NCBI RefSeq assembly: GCF_003987095.1
Contig: NZ_PIQA01000001.1
Location: 620,001-684,000, forward strand
Direction of reading: 5' to 3'
Length of the DNA: 64,000 nt
DNA from: Idiomarina piscisalsi
Lineage (GTDB): Bacteria > Pseudomonadota > Gammaproteobacteria > Enterobacterales > Alteromonadaceae
Part shown: piece after piece, positions 37,198 to 44,492 of the stretch
Layout of the letters: each line of letters starts with the position of its first letter
Numbering within the stretch: position 1 is the first letter of the stretch
Made by a program: the position numbers and the translations under genes
The notes under the pieces: generated by a model
Databases searched by the model: none
What the model was told of the DNA's origin: nothing
What the model saw: only the letters and a program-made list of their open reading frames with translations

Positions 37198-37677
37198 GTA
37201 AAAGTGCCAAACACCACCGGCAATATGTAAAGTAACCAGCACTGGTAATACATACGTACCTAATACTTTATGTATTTCTTCTGAGGGCTCATGCAGCCAT
37301 GGCAATCCACTTAAGTCCACGGATACGCTGAACCATCCAAATACCGATAAAGGATCATTTTCGGTAAACAGATAAAGAGGCCCTGTTACAATTAAGACCA
37401 ACATAGTTAGTAATAAAGCATAATGAAGATATCTGACGAGTTTGTCTTTTACCGTTGTGGTTGATTCAGGAAAACCTTGATAAAAGCGCAAAACAATACG
37501 CCAGGCAACAATAAAGAAAACAAAAAAACCAACACCAATATGAGCGGCTTCGGAATAGTGTTTAACCTCTCTGGAGTCAGCAAACACCATCATAAAACCA
37601 AGTGTCAGTATGGTAAAAATTGATAACGCCCCGAGCCAATGAAGTGTGCGCGATAATGGTGTGTATTTACTGTTCAT
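37183..37677 (-). CDS. Cytochrome b561 family protein
   Basis: This 164-residue protein has four TM helices with histidines in positions that bind two b-type haems: LSRTLHWLG (helix 1), EAAHIGVGFF (helix 2), YLHYALLLTM (helix 3) and VLVTLHIAGGVWHFYK (helix 4). It moves electrons in the inner membrane, possibly quinol to superoxide as in CybB. A PmrA-box-like repeat lies 44 bp upstream, which may place it in the regulon of the two-component system next door. Confidence 0.88.
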   Translation of the reverse strand: MNSKYTPLSRTLHWLGALSIFTILTLGFMMVFADSREVKHYSEAAHIGVGFFVFFIVAWRIVLRFYQGFPESTTTVKDKLVRYLHYALLLTMLVLIVTGPLYLFTENDPLSVFGWFSVSVDLSGLPWLHEPSEEIHKVLGTYVLPVLVTLHIAGGVWHFYKEKD

Positions 37678-37720
37678 ACGTTACTCCTTACGTTTCTTCA
37701 CGCCAGAGTAAACACGAATT

Positions 37721-37737
37721 CTTAAGCGAGCATTAAA
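37721..37737 (-). promoter_or_regulatory. Third PmrA/QseB-box-like direct repeat, before cytochrome b561
   Basis: On the minus strand: TTTAAT-GCTCG-CTTAAG, which fits YTTAAK-N5-YTTAAK. It is 44 bp before the cytochrome b561 ATG. The downstream -10 is weaker (TTTACT, 8 nt on) than at the other two sites. Confidence 0.45.
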
Positions 37738-37757
37738 AGATGAGTGAAGACGGTTTA

Positions 37758-39110
37758 TTACTCTCCTTCTTTATGATGTCGATCAACTTTTACGATAAAA
37801 TCGCCATCTTGATGCTCAAATGTCAGTATTAAGCCGAGCTGCCGAGCCAGATTATTTACGATACTTAAGCCGATTCCAGCGCCTTGTTCACGTAACTGTC
37901 CCCCGCGATAAAAACGTTCAGTGAGGCGTTGAACATCAATATGATGTGTCGCTTCTACCGAATTTCGAATAACAAACGCAGAGCCATCAAAGGCAATATC
38001 TATCGTTGATTTTGGTCGGGCATATTTAATCGCGTTATCAACCAGGTTGCTGAATAGTACCGCCAGATAACTTTCTTCAGAGCGCCAGTCAACGGTGTCA
38101 GGCAAATTCACCTCTAGCGACAACTGCTGGGCTTCTGCTTTTGGATAATAGTCAGAAATTACTTGCCGAATAACCGCAGCAGCATTCACTTGTCGCCACT
38201 GCTCAGGAGGAAGCTCTGTTTTTGATAACAATAGTAAACTTTCAACCAGACTCACCAGTCGCTCAGTACTGTCCAGTAGCGACTGGAGCTCAGACTTTTG
38301 CTTATCGGTCGTCGCTTTGACTATCTGATTTTGTAACTGAGCTTTCAGACTTGCCAGCGGTGTTCGTAGTTCGTGTGCTGCATCGGCAGAAAACTGTTTT
38401 TCCCGTAAGAATGTTTGCTCAATGCGATGTAAATAGTGGTTCAGTGCAGTTTTAACTAACGCGACCTCTTCAGTATCGTTGGACTCTGAAAACGGTCGGT
38501 AGTCGTCTGAGCGTTTGCGTCTAAGTGCTCCGGCTAACCGTCTGAAGCTCGCGAAGTTGCGATTTATTGTCCACCAGCCCAGCCACAGCATCAATGGTAA
38601 TAGTGTGATAATAGGTATCACGGTATCAACCGTCAGATCATTGCGAATTTCAGAGCGGAATTCATCCTGCTGCAACAGCAAAATGCGGTAATCACCTGCA
38701 GCCGAATATAAACCGAAGCTATGCCACAGCTCGTTATTGATCATTTTAACCGCAAAGCCTTCGTTAAAGGTAATCACTGACGGATCCAGCGAGCCTTCTG
38801 TTTGCAATAGACTCTCACCAGAGGTGGTTTCGATACGATAAGAGAGTTTGTCCTCATATGAATGTGCATTAATACGACTAATGGTAATGTCGCGATCCAC
38901 GTACTCATTATTTTGGGGTAAAAGTGCAAGCAAGGTTTTCGCCTGCTGCACCATTTCAGCGTCAAACAACTCATCGACTTCATGACTGATTTCGGCATAA
39001 ATCCACGTGGCAGAGACGGCCGAACTCAATAAATAGACAGCCGATACCGCAACCAGAATGCGCCGACGTATGGAGTTTAGTTTTGTTCTTATACGGCTAA
39101 TTATTTGCAT
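37758..39110 (-). CDS. QseC/PmrB-type sensor histidine kinase
   Basis: This 450-residue inner-membrane kinase has two TM helices (about 16-38 and 164-182) flanking a periplasmic sensor domain of about 125 residues. His246 is the phosphorylated residue in FSADAAHELRTPLASL, and ATP-binding boxes are NLVDNAIKYA (N) and GAGIGLSIVNNLAR (G). The layout fits the QseC/PmrB group of kinases that sense envelope conditions or metals. The start overlaps the response regulator gene by 10 nt, and it closes the seven-gene operon that starts at 43870. Confidence 0.92.
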   Translation of the reverse strand: MQIISRIRTKLNSIRRRILVAVSAVYLLSSAVSATWIYAEISHEVDELFDAEMVQQAKTLLALLPQNNEYVDRDITISRINAHSYEDKLSYRIETTSGESLLQTEGSLDPSVITFNEGFAVKMINNELWHSFGLYSAAGDYRILLLQQDEFRSEIRNDLTVDTVIPIITLLPLMLWLGWWTINRNFASFRRLAGALRRKRSDDYRPFSESNDTEEVALVKTALNHYLHRIEQTFLREKQFSADAAHELRTPLASLKAQLQNQIVKATTDKQKSELQSLLDSTERLVSLVESLLLLSKTELPPEQWRQVNAAAVIRQVISDYYPKAEAQQLSLEVNLPDTVDWRSEESYLAVLFSNLVDNAIKYARPKSTIDIAFDGSAFVIRNSVEATHHIDVQRLTERFYRGGQLREQGAGIGLSIVNNLARQLGLILTFEHQDGDFIVKVDRHHKEGE

Positions 39111-39763
39111 GCCAGGCGATACCCTACCCCTCTAATGGTCTGAATCCACTCCTTATTGCCGAGTTTCTTTCGCAGATTATGTACATGCACTTCCAACGCA
39201 TTGCTTTCCACTTGCTGTTCGTTACGAAACACCACTTGCTCTAACTTATCACGGCTATGCACACGTCCCGGTGACGTCATTAACGCGCGTAACAGCTCAA
39301 ATTCACGTCGGGATAAGTTAATCCGCTGTTCATCAACCAAAACCTGAAAGTTAACTTCGTCAAGACGAATAGGTCCAACCACCAGTTCAGCCGACGCCTG
39401 TCCGCGCTGACGCCTAACCAACGCGCGCAAGCGCGCAGCCAGCTCATTCATATCGAAGGGCTTAACCATATAGTCATCCGCCCCCAGATCTAACAATTTA
39501 ACGGTCTCGGAACTATCGTCGCGCGCGGTTAACACCAACACTGGCATCAGCTGACCTTTTTTACGTAACGCAGACAACACTCGGCTACCATCCAAATCGG
39601 GTAGCCCGAGGTCCAGTACAACGGCGTCATAAGGCGCCCGCTGACTTTCACTGATAGCAGCCGCTCCGGTCCTTACCCACTGCACCGAAAACTGACGTTC
39701 AGACAGGCCAATTTCAACAGCCTGTCCCAACATCCCGTCATCCTCGATTAACAATAGATCCAT
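39101..39763 (-). CDS. QseB/PmrA-type response regulator (OmpR family)
   Basis: This 220-residue protein has a receiver domain with acidic pocket EDD (7-9), phospho-acceptor Asp51 in AVVLDLGLPD, T and K in LTARDD/MVKPFD, and a winged-helix DNA-binding domain (about 125-220; LSRREFELLRALM, VHVHNLRKKLG). QseB/PmrA regulators bind direct repeats of CTTAA-type half-sites with 5-bp spacing. Such repeats occur in front of this operon and of dgkA. It follows the TPR gene by 18 bp. Confidence 0.93.
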   Translation of the reverse strand: MDLLLIEDDGMLGQAVEIGLSERQFSVQWVRTGAAAISESQRAPYDAVVLDLGLPDLDGSRVLSALRKKGQLMPVLVLTARDDSSETVKLLDLGADDYMVKPFDMNELAARLRALVRRQRGQASAELVVGPIRLDEVNFQVLVDEQRINLSRREFELLRALMTSPGRVHSRDKLEQVVFRNEQQVESNALEVHVHNLRKKLGNKEWIQTIRGVGYRLACK

Positions 39764-39781
39764 GCACCCTATACCCCTGTA

Positions 39782-40441
39782 TTACTGTTCACGTTTTATT
39801 CTGGCCAAGAGCTGTTCCACTTCTTTCCGCCGAAATTCGTCAGCAAGAGGTCGGTCAGGTCGTGGTGCTGCGGTAAGCGCCTTATTCGCATAGCGTTCCG
39901 CTTTTACGTACTCACCCTGTTCAAACCAATAATCAGCGTAAAAGTAATTTGGGTCAATGCCATTAGGGTTAATTGCTAGTGCTTTTTCCAATAGCTCTTG
40001 CGCTTTATCATCATCACCAAACCCAAACGGCCAGCCAGGCACTTTATAATATAAGGTACCCAATGACGCATAGGCTGAGCCGCTTAGTGCATTTGGATCG
40101 ATTTCCAACGCTTTCTCCAGAGACTTTCGCGACTCCTTCGCCAAGCTCAATGCCCCAAGCCCTCCTTTTGCACCCGCGTAGGTGCTTTTTACAATACCCA
40201 GCCAAATATGTGCGGGCGCGGACTCAGGCTCTTGTTCAACCCACTGTTGGGCATCTGCAACCAATTGCTCAAACGCTTTTTCCTGGGCGTCGTCCTTAAG
40301 TGTATAGTTAACAGTGGCCCAGCGTTGTTGCAGATCATGCAGCCGCTGTTGACTGTTAACGCTGGAATCGAGCTCAGCAGAGAAAACGGATAGGCTTAAA
40401 AAGCCAGCGATAAAGAATGCGATTACTTTAGTTTTTTTCAT
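39782..40441 (-). CDS. Exported TPR protein
   Basis: The 219-residue protein starts at MKKTKVIAFF, behind AGGAAAA; an upstream in-frame ATG at 40456 is less likely. It has a signal peptide cleaved at about FSA-EL. TPR-like helix pairs are seen in PAHIWLGIVKSTYAGAKGGLGALSLAKESRKSLEKALEIDPN, YASLGTLYY and AQELLEKALAINPNGIDPNYFYADYWFEQGEYVKAERYANKAL. It should sit in the periplasm and hold partner proteins. The start overlaps the SDR gene end. It is conserved in position between the lipid-modifying genes and the two-component system here. Confidence 0.8.
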   Translation of the reverse strand: MKKTKVIAFFIAGFLSLSVFSAELDSSVNSQQRLHDLQQRWATVNYTLKDDAQEKAFEQLVADAQQWVEQEPESAPAHIWLGIVKSTYAGAKGGLGALSLAKESRKSLEKALEIDPNALSGSAYASLGTLYYKVPGWPFGFGDDDKAQELLEKALAINPNGIDPNYFYADYWFEQGEYVKAERYANKALTAAPRPDRPLADEFRRKEVEQLLARIKREQ

Positions 40442-41246
40442 GATGATTTTCCTCAATTAATTGATACAACGTATCTCGTGTTTTACGCAAGCTGCGACTG
40501 ACCAGCTCCGACCACAATCCATTAAGACGAACGAATAGTCGTTCGGGCCAGCCCAACGTTTGTATCTGCTTCTGCCGTTGAATTTGTTTAATTAATTGCA
40601 GTGCCACTTGTTGCGGCGGATCTTGCGGTGTCTTCAAGCGTTGGTTTAATTGGCTTAACAAACCTTGATTAAGCGATGTTTTGATAGCACGCGGAGCCGC
40701 GTACATAATGCAGGCATCGTGTGCCTTCAATTCACGCTGTAGTGCTTGTGTAAAGCCCCGCAAACCAAATTTGCTGGCGCAGTACAACACTTGGCCCGGA
40801 AAGCCGATAGCACCAAACACCGACCCCACATTTAATACCCACCCCTGCTGAACTTTCAGTAACGGAAGTAGTTGGCGGCTCAGTGCGACAGGCGCTGTCA
40901 GGTTAGTGGAAATAACTCGCTCTATATCGGTTTCTGTTGCCTCATTAAAGAGGCCCTCATGCGTGACCGCAGCATTATTAATAAGCCCGGTCAGTGATGA
41001 CTCCTGTCGCTGTAGAAACTGAAGTAGCCGTTGTCGGTCATCCGCTTGAGTCACATCAGCGACAAACGATGTTTGTTGCAAACGAGTTGCCAGCGCGTCC
41101 AGCTTTTCCGCCGAGCGTCCAACCAAGACTACGCGAGCGCCACGTTGACTAAGTGCTTCTGCCAACGCTTCACCAAGCCCACCGGCGGCTCCTGTTAGCA
41201 CAATCGTTTGTCGAGACCAATCGATGACGTTAACGTTATTTTTCAT
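40428..41246 (-). CDS. Short-chain dehydrogenase/reductase
   Basis: This 272-residue protein has TGAAGGLGEALA (NAD(P) loop, about 19-30), NNAAV (about 89) and YCASKFGLRGF (YxxxK, about 155-165). It has a C-terminal extension of about 50 residues with amphipathic, basic character that could touch the membrane. It may reduce a carbonyl or oxidise a hydroxyl in the product of the preceding ligase/HDO pair (inference). It overlaps the HDO gene by 4 nt. Confidence 0.87.
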   Translation of the reverse strand: MKNNVNVIDWSRQTIVLTGAAGGLGEALAEALSQRGARVVLVGRSAEKLDALATRLQQTSFVADVTQADDRQRLLQFLQRQESSLTGLINNAAVTHEGLFNEATETDIERVISTNLTAPVALSRQLLPLLKVQQGWVLNVGSVFGAIGFPGQVLYCASKFGLRGFTQALQRELKAHDACIMYAAPRAIKTSLNQGLLSQLNQRLKTPQDPPQQVALQLIKQIQRQKQIQTLGWPERLFVRLNGLWSELVSRSLRKTRDTLYQLIEENHHEKN

Positions 41247-41911
41247 ACAGGTTCCCCAGCCAGTTCAGGCAAGGCGCGGAACATATCACCATAAAGCCGA
41301 TAGACATGTTTTGCGGTCCGTATAATCACTCGCTGTGCATTTTCATCGGTCACCTTATTCATCAACTGTTCAAAAAAGTGAACGTGCTCCTGATCAAGGT
41401 CTCCGTGCGACAACAAATAGCTGAACGCTGAATCTGGTAGTCCCAGAGCTGCTTTAATTTTTCCCGCAGCTTGTGTCGCCAATTTAACGCTCGTTCCCTC
41501 TAGCACATGCGCCATACCAAAAAACGCCGCCGGATGTTCATTATCGATAGCGTGGTAAACTAATGACACCATTGCCTGAGTGGCTGTATGTGGCTGACTA
41601 TTTTGTACTGCCTGCGCATCACCACCAGCCGCTTGAATATCATTTAAAATCCAACGCTCGTGACCGTACTCTTCATTGATATACTCGATAACCGCCTTAC
41701 GTAACCATTCATCGGTGAACGAGAGCTTGCTGCCACAGCGCATGAGTAAAGGCGTGGTATGCTTTACGTGATGGTAAGCCTGCGTTAAAAACGCACCATA
41801 GCGCTCGGCAGTGATGTCGTCTTGTAACGCTTGTTGGATGGCCGGTGCGCTCAATAGATAATGCTGTTCGCTTTGAGTTTGTTCACATAACGTATTAAAA
41901 AATTTCATCAT
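41243..41911 (-). CDS. Haem-oxygenase-like (HDO-type) putative diiron enzyme
   Basis: This 222-residue all-helical protein of the iron-containing-redox/TenA-like fold has candidate metal ligands in EEYGHE (80-85) with D91, HVLEG (135-139) and DLDQEHVHFFE (171-181). This spacing is like the HDO family, whose members (UndA, BesC, SznF) use O2 to cleave C-C bonds or hydroxylate amines. It overlaps the ligase gene (17 nt) and the SDR gene (4 nt), so the three are likely made together. The real substrate is unknown; an acyl or amino-acyl compound is my inference. Confidence 0.78.
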   Translation of the reverse strand: MMKFFNTLCEQTQSEQHYLLSAPAIQQALQDDITAERYGAFLTQAYHHVKHTTPLLMRCGSKLSFTDEWLRKAVIEYINEEYGHERWILNDIQAAGGDAQAVQNSQPHTATQAMVSLVYHAIDNEHPAAFFGMAHVLEGTSVKLATQAAGKIKAALGLPDSAFSYLLSHGDLDQEHVHFFEQLMNKVTDENAQRVIIRTAKHVYRLYGDMFRALPELAGEPV

Positions 41912-43274
41912 TTACCTCGTTAGTCGATGCGGGATCTTTCAATTCAAAAAACGCTTGGATAGCCTGACGCCGCAATCGTCCGGTTCCAGTTAATAAGCCA
42001 TTGCTTACCGTAAAAGGTTCGGTCATTACGATATATCGCTGAATACGCGCATAGTCCGGCAACTGTGTATTCACCTGACTAACCGCAGTATCAGCCTGTG
42101 CGGTGGTTGTGGAGGGCATTAGTACTAATAAAGCGGTCAAAGGTGTTTGTTCATCACCTAGGACGGCTGCCTGTGCAATACAGGGCTGACTGCAAAGTTC
42201 TGATTCAACCCATTCAGGATCAATATTGCGGCCGTACTCCGTCACGATAATGTTCTTACGGCGTCCTAAAATAATCAGGTGTCCCTTATCATCCAGAGCC
42301 CCGAGATCACCGGTATGAATTTGTGCAGGAAACCAACTGCTTCTATCATCCCAGTACCCCAGCATGGCATTGCCTTGCACGACAACCTCGCCATTCTCAA
42401 ACGAAACCCGTGCATGCTTTAGCGGCGGTCCAACTGTGCCAGGTTCGCTATTTAAAGGCGCATTGAGCGCTACCACAGAGCCGAATTCCGACAAGCCATA
42501 CCCCTGAACAATAGGTAGTTTCAGCGCCAGAGCCCGTTCTTCCAATGTGTCGCTTAAGCGGGCTCCGCCAACGGCAAGTAATTTGAATTGTCGGGCATTG
42601 ATAAGTCCGCGCTCCACACCAGTAACTAATACGTCCAACAACGCTGGTGTCAGAATCAAACTGTCGGGTTGATACTGAGTCAGTGCGGTAAAAAACGGAT
42701 TGAACTGCAACGACGACGAACCTTGTAACCCAAGTGTTTCACTTCTCAGCAGCACGACCTCTGCGCCGAGCCATAACGCCAGGTAAACACCCGCCACATT
42801 TTCCAGCAACACCGACAACGGCATAATAGCCATGTGTCGCTTTACGCAAGAACCGGCAACCCGCTCAGCTAATGCAGCTACCGTAGTCAGTTGGTTATCA
42901 ACGGATAAACAAACGCCTTTGGGTTCACCAGTACTGCCAGAGGTAAAGGTCACTTTTGCGGTTCCTGACGGTAACGGCTTATTTGCTCTCACTTTCGTCT
43001 GCAAATAAGTTTGCTGTTGCTGACTAAAAAATGGCGGCACCGGAATGCATACTTTGTCGGCCAGCATCAACGCTAAATCTTCTATTACCCAAGTTACCGG
43101 GTCGGTTTCCTTCAATAAAAAGAGTCGCTGAGGTTGTTGGCGCAATTGCTCCACCCGTTGCTCAACGGATTGCAGCAGCTCTGAGTAGCTGAGTTGTGTT
43201 CGTTCTGAGCGAATAGCAATCGCTTCAGGGTTCGTATTGGCGTGCGCTTGTAGACGTTCAAAGAACACGTTCAT
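41895..43274 (-). CDS. AMP-binding (acyl-adenylate ligase) family protein, A10 lysine missing
   Basis: This 459-residue ANL-superfamily protein has VTFTSGSTGEPKGV (A3, about 108-121), QGYGLSEFG (A5), HTGDLG (A7), and GRRKNIIVTEYGRNIDPEWVE (A8 hinge). It is shorter than the usual 500-560. The A10 motif, which normally carries the Lys needed for adenylation, reads NGLLTGTGRLRRQAI with Arg433 at that place. It may use Arg or favour only one half-reaction. The gene overlaps the T_hemolysin-family gene (4 nt) and the HDO gene (17 nt). Confidence 0.87.
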   Translation of the reverse strand: MNVFFERLQAHANTNPEAIAIRSERTQLSYSELLQSVEQRVEQLRQQPQRLFLLKETDPVTWVIEDLALMLADKVCIPVPPFFSQQQQTYLQTKVRANKPLPSGTAKVTFTSGSTGEPKGVCLSVDNQLTTVAALAERVAGSCVKRHMAIMPLSVLLENVAGVYLALWLGAEVVLLRSETLGLQGSSSLQFNPFFTALTQYQPDSLILTPALLDVLVTGVERGLINARQFKLLAVGGARLSDTLEERALALKLPIVQGYGLSEFGSVVALNAPLNSEPGTVGPPLKHARVSFENGEVVVQGNAMLGYWDDRSSWFPAQIHTGDLGALDDKGHLIILGRRKNIIVTEYGRNIDPEWVESELCSQPCIAQAAVLGDEQTPLTALLVLMPSTTTAQADTAVSQVNTQLPDYARIQRYIVMTEPFTVSNGLLTGTGRLRRQAIQAFFELKDPASTNEVNDEIF

Positions 43275-43870
43275 ATCGCAACCTCTCGCTGCTGAGACAA
43301 CACGTACTGGCGGGGTGTAGTCATTTGCTCAAAGACGTTCCCGTCCGTTAACCAGCCAGCAAGCACCGTCGGTTGGTGCTGATAATAGTTGCCCCAAAGA
43401 TCACGCACCGATTCAGGCAATGCACTTTTCTGTGCCGTTTCTAATTCAGTTAACGCAACGCCTATGCGACGAAAATATTTTTGCAGAGCTCGGGTCGCTG
43501 TAAAAATAACCACATCACGACCTTTATCGTCCAATAGCCGCACAACAGCTCGAAATAAATGTGGCAAGTACGTCGGAGTTAACGCCGCCATAGAACCAAC
43601 TTCAGCCAGGTTTTCTGATTGAGGCAGCGGTTTGTTGCTAACACGATAGTTCTCTAAAGGCTGGGTTAGGTAAGCTTGGGAGAATAGAGCTTGTTCGTCG
43701 GCTAATTGCACCCCGCACGCAGCCACTAATCGACTCTCTTCAAATACAGCAATCAATAAACGGGGCAATGTGCGCAAGCAGGCATGGAAGTTTAACCAAT
43801 AGCGTTCACAAATAAACGTTTCAACCTGTTCGCGTAGCGGATGTTCAGGCAGGATCCAACAGTGATGCAT
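43271..43870 (-). CDS. Thermostable-hemolysin (T_hemolysin) family protein
   Basis: This 199-residue protein resembles the family of Vibrio delta-thermostable hemolysin: start region PLREQVETFICERYWLNFHA, then RLVAACGVQLADEQALFSQAYL, ENLAEVGSMAALTPTYLPHLFRAVVRLL and TRALQKYFRRIGVALTEL. No signal peptide is seen. The pattern of strands and the central E-VGSMA region suggest a GNAT-like acyltransferase rather than a secreted toxin (inference). It is the first gene of the operon, 65 bp behind a PmrA-box-like repeat. Confidence 0.85.
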   Translation of the reverse strand: MHHCWILPEHPLREQVETFICERYWLNFHACLRTLPRLLIAVFEESRLVAACGVQLADEQALFSQAYLTQPLENYRVSNKPLPQSENLAEVGSMAALTPTYLPHLFRAVVRLLDDKGRDVVIFTATRALQKYFRRIGVALTELETAQKSALPESVRDLWGNYYQHQPTVLAGWLTDGNVFEQMTTPRQYVLSQQREVAI

Positions 43871-43934
43871 ATCTACTCCTTAAGTCAGCCAGCTGGCTGC
43901 AACAGCGTCAATGCAGTCACTTTATTAATAAAGA

Positions 43935-43951
43935 CTTAAGGAAAACTTAAA
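43935..43951 (-). promoter_or_regulatory. PmrA/QseB-box-like direct repeat before the T_hemolysin operon
   Basis: On the minus strand: TTTAAG-TTTTC-CTTAAG, two half-sites 11 bp apart. The second half-site is followed after 6 nt by TTAATAAA, a plausible -10 region. The same spacing and the same TTAATAAA occur in front of dgkA. Confidence 0.7.
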
Positions 43952-44007
43952 TTGATCTCCGGAATGATGGTTTGCGCAGACCGTTAAAAGTTCCAATTTT
44001 TATTCCA

Positions 44008-44367
44008 TTAAAAAAATAAAATCGTTACCCAGGTAACCATTAACAGTATCAATGCAAAGAAAACAGCAGCTGAAGCAATATCCTTGGCACGCCCGCTGAG
44101 CTCATGGAATTCTGCTCCGATTCGATCAACAACAGCTTCTACTGCGGAATTTAGTAATTCAGTAATCACCAAAATAAATAAACTCGTAATAAGCAGTAAG
44201 CGCTCTACAATCGAAGCCTCAACCAACAATGCCACCGGAACCAATACCGCACAAAGCAGTGCCTCCTGGCGAAAGGCTGCTTCATAACGCCAGGCTACTT
44301 TTATTCCGCGCAACGAGTTAAACGTTGCTTTCCAAATGCGCATCATACCGGTATAGCCTGGTTTCAT
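44008..44367 (-). CDS. dgkA: Diacylglycerol kinase
   Basis: This 119-residue protein has three TM helices and the DgkA signature ELLNSAVEAVVDRI (about 68-81), with Glu and Asn at catalytic positions, plus AKDIASAAVFF. It phosphorylates diacylglycerol to phosphatidate. Diacylglycerol is the by-product when an LtaS- or EptA-like enzyme moves a headgroup from a phospholipid. The divergent neighbour is such an enzyme, and both may be driven from the shared repeat at 44423-44439. Confidence 0.93.
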   Translation of the reverse strand: MKPGYTGMMRIWKATFNSLRGIKVAWRYEAAFRQEALLCAVLVPVALLVEASIVERLLLITSLFILVITELLNSAVEAVVDRIGAEFHELSGRAKDIASAAVFFALILLMVTWVTILFF

Positions 44368-44422
44368 TGTTTTTCCTTTCCTGCAATTGATAAATTAAAC
44401 AGACAGAGTTTATTAAATCAAT

Positions 44423-44439
44423 CTTAAGCTTAACTTAAG
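44423..44439. promoter_or_regulatory. Perfect CTTAAG-N5-CTTAAG box between dgkA and the LtaS-like gene
   Basis: CTTAAG-CTTAA-CTTAAG reads the same type of half-site on both strands. Towards dgkA it is followed by ATTGATTTAATAAA, so TTAATAAA has the same offset as in front of the T_hemolysin operon. It ends 2 bp before the first in-frame ATG of the LtaS-like gene. Confidence 0.75.
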
Positions 44440-44492
44440 AAATGATTGTTAGCGTCTTCACAAAGAATGAACTACCGGAAGAACTAACACTC

